The notes under the pieces are model-generated. The model did not search any database. It saw only the letters and a list, made by a program, of their open reading frames with translations, and had not been told where the DNA came from. The position numbers and the translations under genes are program-made. A DNA stretch of 55,476 bases from Ilumatobacteraceae bacterium (GTDB lineage: Bacteria > Actinomycetota > Acidimicrobiia > Acidimicrobiales > Iamiaceae): NCBI GenBank assembly GCA_025463265.1, contig JAOBWH010000008.1:1-55476 (forward strand), in the 5' to 3' direction. Position 1 is the stretch's first letter. Each line of letters starts with the position of its first letter. Below, in pieces: positions 7,753 through 15,604 of the stretch.

Positions 7753-10131
7753 GTGGCAATGCGACCGGGTGCCAGCGCAGTCTGGGGACCGAACCTCTGG
7801 CTGGTGCACGTCGACGACCGGCTCGAGCTCTCGGGCACCGGCCACCTGGAGCCCGTCACGCTCACGTCCGAGGACGTCGACGCGCTGCTGGCGGCCAGCC
7901 GGTCGGGAGCGGTGCCGTCGGACGTCCGGCCGGCGCTGCGCGAGGCGCTCGGCGTCCGGGGCTGGGACCCGGCGGCCAGGAGCCGCGTCGAGCCGGGCGA
8001 GGATCTGCCGTCGCTCACCTCGGCCTCGGTCACACCGTGGCGATCGTTCCCGCTGCTCATCTGGGTGGTCGTCGGCCGGGCGCTGGCGTGGAGTCACGAC
8101 AGCGGCCAGCTGGCGGTGGTGCCCGACCCCGTGCTGCACGGTCTCGTCGGCCAGGGCGGCACCCCGGCGCCGATGCCGTCGGTCCCGCGGCCCGAACAGG
8201 CGCTCGTGGCGGCGACCGGCCGGTTCGGCGCCGAGGCCCGCGACGCAGCGGCGCCCACGACGAAGGTCCCCCTCTGGTTCGCCACCTGTGCCCAGCCCGG
8301 CGACGGCAGCCCGCTCGCCCTGGGGATGATCTCCTCCGCCATCCGCGTCCACGACGGCGGCCGCCTCCTCGAGACCTACGACCCTGCCCCCATCCGGATG
8401 GAGGCCGAGGAGCTCCTGGGCGATGTCCTCCGTGCGGGCCGGCCGGGGGTCCTCCTGCTGTCGAACTACCTGTGGACGGTCGACCACAACCTGGAGCTGG
8501 CCGCCATCGTCAAGCGCCTCTCCCCCGAGACGATCACCGTCTTCGGCGGTCCGAGTGCGCCGAAGTACGAGGCGGATGCCGAAATCTTCCTCCGAGATCA
8601 TCCGCAGGTCGACGTGCTGGTGCGCGGCGAGGGCGAGGTCACCGTCTGCGAGCTCCTCGACGCGCTCGGGGGCGACCTCGCGGCGCTCGGCGCCCTTCCG
8701 GCCGTGGCGGGGCTCACGCTCGTCCTCGACGGCCACACCATCCGGACCGCGGACCGCGAGCGGATGTCGGCCCTGGATCAGATCCCGTCGCCGTACCTCA
8801 CCGGCCTGTTCGAGCACCTCGCCGACATGAACGGGATCTGGGCCGTCGAGACGAACCGGGGCTGCCCCTACGGCTGCACGTTCTGCGACTGGGGCTCCGC
8901 CACCTTGTCCCGGGTCCGCAAGTTCGACCTGGACCGGGTCCGAGGCGAGATCACCTGGCTGGCCGAGCACCACGTGCAGTCGGTCTTCATCGCCGACGCC
9001 AACCTCGGCCTGTTCGAGCGCGACGTCGACATCGCCCGCCACGTGGCGGAGCAGAAGCTGCTGCACGGCTCGCCCTCGTTCATCCTGGCCACGTTCGCCA
9101 AGAACACCACCAAGCACACGCTGCCCATCGTGGAGGTGTTCGTCCAGGCCGGGCTGGCCTCGGAGGCGACCCTCTCGTTCCAGACCACCGACCCCACCAG
9201 CCTCGTCAACATCCGGCGCCACAACGTCAAGCCCAAGATCTACGACGACCTGGCGAGCGACGCCCGCGCCCGTGGGATCCCGGTGCTGTCCGACCTGATG
9301 ATGGGCCTGCCCGGCTCGGACATGGAGACCTTCAAGACCGACCTCCAGGTGTGCATGGACGGCGATGTCGCCACCCGGGCCTTCGGCACCATCGTCCTCG
9401 CCAACAGCCCGATGAACGATCCCGAGTACCGGGACCGTTTCGCGATCGAGACCGACAGCGAGGACCAGGTGGTGGCCTCGAGCACCTTCACCCGCGAGGA
9501 CCGCGAGGAGATGGTCCGGTTCCGCGACCTCCAGCGCATCGCCGACCACTTCGGCGTGCTCCGAGAGGTGGTGCGCTGGGTCGAGCGCGAACAGGGCGTC
9601 CGGGCCGTCGACGTGCTCTGGGACCTGTACGCGACGGCGGTGTCGAACCCGGAGCGCTTCCCTGCTTCGAGCTGGTTCATGCTCAGCGCTCGCCGCTACC
9701 TCACCGTCCCGCTCGGTTGGCCGCGCTTCTTCGCCGAGATCGGCACCATCCTCCAGGAGGTCGCCGGCGTTTCCGACGACGAATCCCTCCGCACCGTCCT
9801 GCGCGTCCAAGAGGCCCTGCTGCCCGCACCCGAGCGGCAGTTCCCCGACCACGTCGCGCTGGCCCACGACTACGTCGCGTTCCGGCACCAGACGCCGGAG
9901 GGCTCGGGCCCCGCCCGGTACCGGCCCCTGCGGGCGTTCGGTCCGGGCGAGCTCACCATCGACGACCCGAGCGATGCCTGCCGCCTCGCGCTGCGCGAGA
10001 CCCTGGACATCTCCTACACCCCGGAGGGCAGCCGGCGGCTCACCACCGAGGGCGGATTCATGGGCGACGACAACTGGGAACTGGACTCCGCGCTGGCCCG
10101 CCCGATGCGCGGCCGCTACATGGTCCACTGA
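7753..10131 (+). CDS. B12-binding-type radical SAM enzyme
   Basis: The 792-residue product has three parts: an N-terminal region of about 175 residues, a Rossmann-like cobalamin-binding-type domain (VFGGPSAPKYEADAEIF and VLVRGEGEVTVCELL), and a radical SAM core. The core's CxxxCxxC motif is C371, C375 and C378, within NRGCPYGCTFCDWG. A C-terminal helical region follows. The family does radical methylations, rearrangements or other C-H chemistry. The classical DxHxxG base-off motif is not evident. GTG at 7753 is chosen over ATG at 7759 because GAGAGGA lies at a proper distance. It heads a plus-strand operon with the 2OG oxygenase and the Wzm/Wzt exporter. The substrate is unknown. Confidence 0.85.
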   Translation: MAMRPGASAVWGPNLWLVHVDDRLELSGTGHLEPVTLTSEDVDALLAASRSGAVPSDVRPALREALGVRGWDPAARSRVEPGEDLPSLTSASVTPWRSFPLLIWVVVGRALAWSHDSGQLAVVPDPVLHGLVGQGGTPAPMPSVPRPEQALVAATGRFGAEARDAAAPTTKVPLWFATCAQPGDGSPLALGMISSAIRVHDGGRLLETYDPAPIRMEAEELLGDVLRAGRPGVLLLSNYLWTVDHNLELAAIVKRLSPETITVFGGPSAPKYEADAEIFLRDHPQVDVLVRGEGEVTVCELLDALGGDLAALGALPAVAGLTLVLDGHTIRTADRERMSALDQIPSPYLTGLFEHLADMNGIWAVETNRGCPYGCTFCDWGSATLSRVRKFDLDRVRGEITWLAEHHVQSVFIADANLGLFERDVDIARHVAEQKLLHGSPSFILATFAKNTTKHTLPIVEVFVQAGLASEATLSFQTTDPTSLVNIRRHNVKPKIYDDLASDARARGIPVLSDLMMGLPGSDMETFKTDLQVCMDGDVATRAFGTIVLANSPMNDPEYRDRFAIETDSEDQVVASSTFTREDREEMVRFRDLQRIADHFGVLREVVRWVEREQGVRAVDVLWDLYATAVSNPERFPASSWFMLSARRYLTVPLGWPRFFAEIGTILQEVAGVSDDESLRTVLRVQEALLPAPERQFPDHVALAHDYVAFRHQTPEGSGPARYRPLRAFGPGELTIDDPSDACRLALRETLDISYTPEGSRRLTTEGGFMGDDNWELDSALARPMRGRYMVH

Positions 10132-10156
10132 TCCCCCGGAGAAAGGGACCCCCACC

Positions 10157-11053
10157 ATGCGGTTGATCGACAACCTGCGCAACCGATCCGACCGCGGCCG
10201 ACCGGCCACGACCGGCCACGACCGGCCAGCGTCGTTGCCCCTCCGCTGGGCCGACCTCTCCGTGGACACGTGCGCCGACCACCCGACGATGCTCGCCGAC
10301 ATCGCGGCCCGCCGGTTCGATGGCATCACGGTGTCGGGCGTGTACTCCGCCGAGGAGTGCGACCACGCGATCGCCACGATGGCCCAGCACACCGACGAGA
10401 TGACGCCGGCGACGTTCGGTCCGATGCTCGGGACGCCCTTGGCCGAGCTTGGGCGCAACCCCGACGCCACCGACCGCTCGAGCTACTACGACCAGGCAGA
10501 CCGCGCCCGGGCCCGCCAGATCGAAGCGTTCGGGTTCGATCCCTTCGAACGCGTGGCGGCGGCGCTCCAGCCGATGGCCGGCGAGCTCACGGTGACCACG
10601 CCCACCGAGGACGGCCGCCGCTACCAGAGCGGCAACGTCCGCTGGATGGAGCCGGGACGCGGCGGGCTGAAGGCCCACGTCGGCAACGAGTTCGCCCTGC
10701 AGGGCGACTGGACCACCGCCCACCTCCGCGAGGTCACCCAGATCCGAGACCACTACAGCTGGTTCGTGGTGCTGCAGCCGCCGGAAGAGGGGGGTGCCCT
10801 CTCGGTCTTCGATCTGCTGTACGAGAGCCACCGACCCGCCGATCCCACCTGGGGAGCGACCGGCCGCAACGACGCCGACTTCGACGACCTCCCGGCCCGA
10901 AAGGTCGCGCCGGAGGCCGGGACGCTCGTCTGCTTCGGGGGCGGCTGGCGCTGGCACCGCGTCGACAAGATCGAGGGCAGCCGCCCGCGGGTGACCTTCG
11001 GCGGCTTCGCCGGCCCGAGCACCGACGGCACGACCATCAACGCCTGGTTCTGA
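10157..11053 (+). CDS. 2OG-Fe(II) oxygenase-like protein with HxG iron motif
   Basis: The 298-residue protein follows the prolyl-4-hydroxylase-like order. GGLKAHVGNEF (H174, G176) stands where HxD/E is expected, then a strand with PPEEGGALSVFD, then GWRWHRVDKIEGSRPRVTF (H267, R278), which supplies the distal histidine and the 2-oxoglutarate-binding arginine. Glycine in place of the carboxylate is the arrangement known in Fe/2OG halogenases, where halide occupies that ligand site. Halogenation is therefore a hypothesis; a degenerate oxygenase is the alternative. The ATG has a strong GGAGAAAGGGA ribosome-binding site. It lies 25 bases after the radical SAM gene and before the ABC exporter genes, so it is probably cotranscribed. 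Confidence 0.65.
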   Translation: MRLIDNLRNRSDRGRPATTGHDRPASLPLRWADLSVDTCADHPTMLADIAARRFDGITVSGVYSAEECDHAIATMAQHTDEMTPATFGPMLGTPLAELGRNPDATDRSSYYDQADRARARQIEAFGFDPFERVAAALQPMAGELTVTTPTEDGRRYQSGNVRWMEPGRGGLKAHVGNEFALQGDWTTAHLREVTQIRDHYSWFVVLQPPEEGGALSVFDLLYESHRPADPTWGATGRNDADFDDLPARKVAPEAGTLVCFGGGWRWHRVDKIEGSRPRVTFGGFAGPSTDGTTINAWF

Positions 11054-11162
11054 GCTCGGCCACCCCTCCGGGGGACTCCCGGGGGCGACCACCAGCCCCG
11101 GCCGGATCGCGGCCTCCCACCTTTTGGCGAGCGCGTCCTCGGATGCGAGACTCCTGGCTCCG

Positions 11163-12014
11163 ATGACCACCGATCCGCCCGAGAGCCGCTATTCCGCGGA
11201 TGCCGACCTCCGGCGACCACGGCACTTCGCCACGGGCTTGGTCCGGGCGCTCGTCGCCGCCCGCCTCCCGGCCAGCCGCCTGATGGTCCGCGACCTGCGG
11301 GCGCAGTACCGGCAGTCGGCGCTGGGCTACCTGTGGATGATCCTCCCGTCGGTCGCCACGACCCTGGCGTGGATGATCCTGAACAACGCGTCGGTCATCA
11401 ACGCGGGCGACACCGACATGCCCTACCCCATCTTTGTGCTGATCGGGACGCTGCTCTGGCAGGGCTTCACCGACGCCATGAACACGCCGCTGCAGAAGCT
11501 GACGCGGTCGAGCAACCTCGTGACCAAGGTGAACTTCCCCACGGAGGCGATCTACCTCGCCGGCTTCGGCGAGGTGACCATCAACGCCTTCGTCCGGCTG
11601 CTGCTGCTCATCCCGGTCTTCCTCTTCTACGGCGTGGCGCCGACGCCCTGGATCCTCCTGGGGCCCGTCGGCGTGTTGGGCATCCTCGTGTTCGGCTACG
11701 CCCTCGGCATGCTCCTCACCCCGATCGGGATGCTGTACCAAGACGTCGGCAAGGCCATCTCGGTCAGCCTCACCTTCTGGTTCCTGATCACGCCGGTGGC
11801 CTACGTCACCCCGGACGAGGGTCCCGCGGCGGCGTTCCAGCGGTTCAACCCGATGAGCCCGCTCATCACGACGACCCGCGACTGGTTCAGCGTGGGCACC
11901 GACGAGGTGACCGGCTTCGTCGTGGTCTCGATCGCCGCGATGATCATGCTGGTGGCCGGGCTCGCCTTCTGCCGGGTGTCGATGCCCCACCTCGTCGACC
12001 GCCTGTCGACGTGA
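11163..12014 (+). CDS. ABC-2 type polysaccharide export permease (Wzm-like)
   Basis: The 283-residue integral membrane protein has about six hydrophobic segments. Its cytosolic N-terminus contains LMVRDLRAQYRQSALGYLW, the conserved cytoplasmic segment of O-antigen and teichoic-acid export permeases. Such permeases pair with a Wzt ATPase to move a completed polyprenyl-linked glycan across the membrane. The ATPase at 12028 follows after 13 bases. The ATG at 11163 (MTTDPPESRY) is chosen over an upstream in-frame ATG at 11124, since the sequence between them is not permease-like. It is the only permease in the window, while two candidate ATPases are present. Confidence 0.88.
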   Translation: MTTDPPESRYSADADLRRPRHFATGLVRALVAARLPASRLMVRDLRAQYRQSALGYLWMILPSVATTLAWMILNNASVINAGDTDMPYPIFVLIGTLLWQGFTDAMNTPLQKLTRSSNLVTKVNFPTEAIYLAGFGEVTINAFVRLLLLIPVFLFYGVAPTPWILLGPVGVLGILVFGYALGMLLTPIGMLYQDVGKAISVSLTFWFLITPVAYVTPDEGPAAAFQRFNPMSPLITTTRDWFSVGTDEVTGFVVVSIAAMIMLVAGLAFCRVSMPHLVDRLST

Positions 12015-12027
12015 CCGGGGATCGTCG

Positions 12028-13299
12028 ATGACCACGTCCGAGCCGCTGGTGTCGATCGACCACGTCTCCAAGCGCTACTGCCACTCGATGCGCCGCTCGC
12101 TGCGGTACGGGCTCCTGGAGATGGGCCGGGAGGCGGGCCTGCGGAGACGGGCGGGGCGACCTGCGCTCCGGACCGACGAGTTCTGGGCGGTCGACGACGT
12201 CACGTTCGACGTGCGACCGGGCGAAGCGATGGGCCTCGTGGGGGCCAACGGCTCCGGGAAGAGCACGCTGCTGCGGGTGGTCCACGGCGTGACGAAGCCC
12301 GACGCGGGCGAGGTGGTCGTACGGGGCCGCCACGGGGGGCTGCTCGACCTTGGATCGGCGTTCGATCCGCTCCAGACCGGACGAGAGAACGTGCTCACGA
12401 CGGCCTCGGTGCTCGGGATGAGCCGGAAGCGCCTCAGCGGCCTGCTCGAGCCCATCATCGACTTCGCGGGGCTCGGCACCTTCGTCGACGCCCCCGTCCA
12501 CACCTACAGCACGGGCATGAAGACCCGGCTGGCCTTCGCCACCGCCATCCACCTCGACCTCGACCTGCTGCTCATCGACGAGACGCTCATCGCCGGCGAC
12601 CTGGCGTTCCGGCGCCAGTGCGTGCAGCGGGTGCTGCGGTACATCCGTGAGGGCGGTTCCCTCGTGCTGGTGGACCACGACCTGTGGCTCATCCAAGCGG
12701 TGTGCTCGCGGTGCGCGGTGCTGGCCGACGGCAAGCTGGACTACCTGGGACCGGCGCACGACGCGATCGGCCACTACGTGGAGAGCCAGCTCCCGGCCCC
12801 CGCGTCCGCCTCCTCGGTCCCGGTGCCCGTGCCGGCGAGCGGCCTCGTCATCGAGGAGATCCGGGTGTCGGACCCCTCGGGCGAGGACGTCGTGTCCGAC
12901 GGACCCGCGGTCGTCGAGCTGACCTGCCGGGCTGACCGGGCGCTCGGGGCGGTCCGGTGGGGCTTCGTGATCATGACCGGCGACCAGGTGATCACCATCG
13001 CCACCGAGCTGATGGAGCCCACCGGCCCGGGCATCGACCTCGGCGCCGGCCGGCACACGCTCACCGCACGGGTGGCTCGCCTGCCGTTGTTCGAGGGGAC
13101 CTACCGGATGCGGGCGCTCGTGGTCGACCACGCCAGCGGCGATCCCATCGCGCTGGGCGGCTGGGAGGACGCGCCCACCGCGTTCCGGGTGCGCGGCGCC
13201 CTCGGCGACATCATGACGGCCGCGATCCGCGAGGTCCGGCCGACGCTCACGATGAAGACCGACTGGGAGGTCGGCGCCGCTCCCGCACCCTCCCGCTGA
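12028..13299 (+). CDS. ABC transporter ATPase (Wzt-like) with C-terminal glycan-recognition-type domain
   Basis: In the 423-residue protein, Walker A (GANGSGKST) is at 72-80, the signature region YSTGMK at 160-165 and Walker B (LLLIDE) near 180-185. A C-terminal domain of about 175 residues follows, beta-rich in appearance. In Wzt proteins a C-terminal beta-sandwich can recognise the terminal modification of the exported chain. The unusual signature (YSTGM in place of LSGGQ) is normal for Wzt/TagH-type ATPases. It is paired with the permease just upstream. The gene is convergent with the second ATPase gene at 13356, with a strong hairpin between them. Confidence 0.88.
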   Translation: MTTSEPLVSIDHVSKRYCHSMRRSLRYGLLEMGREAGLRRRAGRPALRTDEFWAVDDVTFDVRPGEAMGLVGANGSGKSTLLRVVHGVTKPDAGEVVVRGRHGGLLDLGSAFDPLQTGRENVLTTASVLGMSRKRLSGLLEPIIDFAGLGTFVDAPVHTYSTGMKTRLAFATAIHLDLDLLLIDETLIAGDLAFRRQCVQRVLRYIREGGSLVLVDHDLWLIQAVCSRCAVLADGKLDYLGPAHDAIGHYVESQLPAPASASSVPVPVPASGLVIEEIRVSDPSGEDVVSDGPAVVELTCRADRALGAVRWGFVIMTGDQVITIATELMEPTGPGIDLGAGRHTLTARVARLPLFEGTYRMRALVVDHASGDPIALGGWEDAPTAFRVRGALGDIMTAAIREVRPTLTMKTDWEVGAAPAPSR

Positions 13300-13349
13300 G
13301 GGCGAGCGCGCCAAGCCGACGGCGGTGCGGGCTGCTCACGGCGGTCCGG

Positions 13350-13407
13350 GTGGGTTCAGGGCGCGTCCAACGCGTCCGGTGACGCGTCGGACGCGCCCTG
13401 AACCCAC
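13350..13407. terminator. Long bidirectional terminator hairpin
   Basis: Two perfectly complementary 19-base arms (13350-13368 and 13389-13407) are followed inward by one mismatch, a further 7 base pairs and a CGGT loop at 13377-13380. It lies between two convergent ATPase genes. The right arm forms the last codons of the minus-strand gene, whose stop is at 13356-13358. No U-tract is visible on either side, as is common in high-GC actinobacteria. Confidence 0.8.
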
Positions 13408-14735
13408 GCGACATCGAGGGTGGTGATCGGAGCACCGGTCAGCCGTTCGAACAGCGCGGACGGCGCGGCCCCTTCGACCCGGAAGGTGGTGCCGTTCCGG
13501 GCGAAGCCGTGGAGTCCGAGCGCGATGCGGGTCTCGGCATCGAGGGCGGCGACCCGCAGGGCGTAGTTGCCCGCGGCGAGGGGGAGGGCGGGGATCGAGC
13601 AGCGCAGCCGCCCCGAGCCCTCGGCCACCTCGAGGTCGCCCCAGTCCTCGGTCATGGCACCGGCGAGCACGGCGAGCTCGTCGGCGCTCCAGAGCACGAC
13701 GGCCCACACGGTGTCGGGGTAGTGCTCGCTCGACCGGAAGTCGACCGTGACCTGCGCCGGGTTCCCGTAGGCGAGGTCGCTGCCGTCGGGCGACTCGATG
13801 ACGACCTTCTCGATCGTGATGGGCATGGTCCCGTCCCCCGCGGAGAAGGCCTCGTCGAGGATCGCCCCGGTCGCGGGGAGCGACTCCACCTCGAGGTAGT
13901 GGCGGGTCGCGTCGGTGGCCGTCCCCTCGAAGGCGACCTGCCCCTTGTCGAGCACGATCGCCCGCTCGCACATGCCCTCCACCATCCACACGCTGTGGGA
14001 CACGAGGATCATCGATCCCCCGCGCTCGAGGTAGGCCCGGATGTGGCGGGCGCACTTCTCGCGGAAGGCCGTGTCGCCGACCGACAGCACCTCGTCCACC
14101 AGCATCACGTCGGGATCGAGGAACGCGGTGATGGCGTAGCCGAGGCGGAGCCGCATGCCCTGGCTGTAGGTGCGGATCGGCGAGTCCATGAAGGCGCCGA
14201 TGTCGGCGAACTCAGCGATCTGCTCCAGGGCCTCGGCCTCGGAGCCGCGGTGACCGTGGAGGCTGAGCTCGGCGATGGCGTTCTCCCGGCCGGTCAGGAC
14301 CGGGTTGAACCCGGCGCCGACGCTGAGGAGGCCGCCGACCGACCCGCGGATCTCCACTGTGCCCTCGTCGGGCTTGGACAGGCCGTACAGCAGGCGCAGC
14401 AGCGTCGACTTCCCGGCGCCGTTGACCCCGAGGACGCCCACCGACTCGCCGCGCCGCAGCTCGAAGTCGACGTTGCGCAGCGCCCAGAACTCCTGCGACC
14501 GCAGTTCGTCGGGCTTGTGGCGCCGACCCAAGATGGCCGACGCGAGGTCGACGATCCCGTGCGCCATCGCCGCATGGGTGGTCATGGCGTACTTCTTCGA
14601 GATCCCGCGCGCCACGATCAGGTGGTCCGACCCGTCGGCTCCGTCGGCCGGGCCTGGTGTCTGGTCCTCATCTCGGACGAGCTGCTCCTGGGGGGCAGCC
14701 GGGATCACGTCCTCGTCATCAGAGGCGCGGGTCAC
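13356..14735 (-). CDS. Second Wzt-like ABC transporter ATPase
   Basis: In the 459-residue protein, Walker A (GVNGAGKST) is at 103-111, YSQGMRLRL starts at 190, and Walker B with MLVDE is near 211-215. A C-terminal domain of about 170 residues differs in sequence from the one in the ATPase at 12028. An N-terminal acidic extension of about 38 residues precedes the ATPase fold. The start is GTG at 14735, overlapping the stop of the PhyH gene at 14732 (GTGA). No second permease is nearby, so it may share the Wzm at 11163 and present a different substrate-recognition domain. That sharing is inference. Confidence 0.85.
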   Translation of the reverse strand: MTRASDDEDVIPAAPQEQLVRDEDQTPGPADGADGSDHLIVARGISKKYAMTTHAAMAHGIVDLASAILGRRHKPDELRSQEFWALRNVDFELRRGESVGVLGVNGAGKSTLLRLLYGLSKPDEGTVEIRGSVGGLLSVGAGFNPVLTGRENAIAELSLHGHRGSEAEALEQIAEFADIGAFMDSPIRTYSQGMRLRLGYAITAFLDPDVMLVDEVLSVGDTAFREKCARHIRAYLERGGSMILVSHSVWMVEGMCERAIVLDKGQVAFEGTATDATRHYLEVESLPATGAILDEAFSAGDGTMPITIEKVVIESPDGSDLAYGNPAQVTVDFRSSEHYPDTVWAVVLWSADELAVLAGAMTEDWGDLEVAEGSGRLRCSIPALPLAAGNYALRVAALDAETRIALGLHGFARNGTTFRVEGAAPSALFERLTGAPITTLDVAWVQGASDASPDALDAP

Positions 14736-15604
14736 GGGACCTGCTGATCGGCCGGGCGGTCCCTGCGCACGGGCCGCAGGCGCGAGCGCCGCCGCAGGCG
14801 CCGGAGTTGGGCGATGCTCATCTGCTGGGGCTCCACCGGCTCGAAGGTGGTGAAGCTCGGCTGCTCAGGCCCCCGGTTCCAGACGTGGGTGAGGAAGAAC
14901 TCCTGGTCGACGGCGTAGCCGCGCACCACGTTGGCCTCGGTGTCCCACCAGTAGTGCCGCCCGGTGGCACCGATCGGGTGGAACCGGAGGTACCCGGCGA
15001 CGCGGCGGCGACCGCTGCGGTTCGGCTCGGACCCGTGGACGAGCCGACTGTCGAACAGCAGCGCCTGGCCGAGGCCGAGCTCGATCGGCGGCATCTCCTC
15101 GAGCAGCAGCTCGTCGCGCACGTCCAGGAACGGCGGGGGCGTCGGCGGGGTCGAACGGATGCCAGGCACGTACCGGTGGCTCCCCCACAACCCGCGCAGG
15201 TAGCCGGATTCCTGGTCGAGGGGCGTGGCCGGGAACCACGCCACCACGGCCGGACGCTCGTCTTCGTCGCTGCAGGTCCCGTCCTGGTGGGCGTGGACGA
15301 TCGAGTCGCCATCCGCCTCCTTCAGGACGAGGACGGCGGTGTAGGTCTCGTAGTCGACGAGGAGCTTCTCGATCGCCGGGGCGAAGGACTGCCGCAGCTC
15401 CTCCGACACCGCCCGGCGGAAGGCGAGGTCCTCGCTCATGGCGGTGACGTGGTACCCCTGCGCGTCCTGGTCGCCCCACTGCTCGTGCAGCGCCACCAAC
15501 CGCTGCAGCTTCTCGGGCTCCCACAGGGACACGACGACCCACCCCCGGCGCTTGAAGAGCCGGTCGAGCCGTCGGTCGCAGAAGATCGGACCGGTGGTGC
15601 TCAG
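14732..15604 (-). CDS. PhyH-family dioxygenase with apparent CTG start
   Basis: The 290-residue product shows HAHQDGTCSDED (H106, D108), LWGSHRYVPG, and RLVHGSEPNRSGRRR with the distal histidine. The N-terminal strand (LFKRRGWVVVSLWEP) aligns with the first strand of other PhyH proteins here. No ATG, GTG or TTG precedes it in frame before the upstream gene's stop. The natural start is CTG at 15604-15602, overlapping the TGA of the previous gene (CTGA) with GGCGGAG about 7 bases upstream. The C-terminus ends in a very basic stretch (RRLRRRSRLRPVRR). The gene is coupled to both neighbours in a three-gene minus-strand operon. Confidence 0.78.
   Translation of the reverse strand: MSTTGPIFCDRRLDRLFKRRGWVVVSLWEPEKLQRLVALHEQWGDQDAQGYHVTAMSEDLAFRRAVSEELRQSFAPAIEKLLVDYETYTAVLVLKEADGDSIVHAHQDGTCSDEDERPAVVAWFPATPLDQESGYLRGLWGSHRYVPGIRSTPPTPPPFLDVRDELLLEEMPPIELGLGQALLFDSRLVHGSEPNRSGRRRVAGYLRFHPIGATGRHYWWDTEANVVRGYAVDQEFFLTHVWNRGPEQPSFTTFEPVEPQQMSIAQLRRLRRRSRLRPVRRDRPADQQVP

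Noticed and set aside
10195-10228. Three tandem copies of a 10-base unit (CGACCGGCCA) near the start of the 2OG oxygenase gene
   Set aside because: A short in-frame repeat in a low-complexity coding stretch; too small to be called a regulatory or mobile repeat.
6892-10470. Long minus-strand open frame opposite the B12 radical SAM gene
   Set aside because: It is the high-GC shadow of the plus-strand gene. Only the lipoprotein part (6892-7551) has a proper start, signal peptide and composition.
11054-11162. Terminator between the 2OG oxygenase and Wzm genes
   Set aside because: Only a 4-bp CCCC/GGGG stem is visible, and the genes are likely to be one operon.
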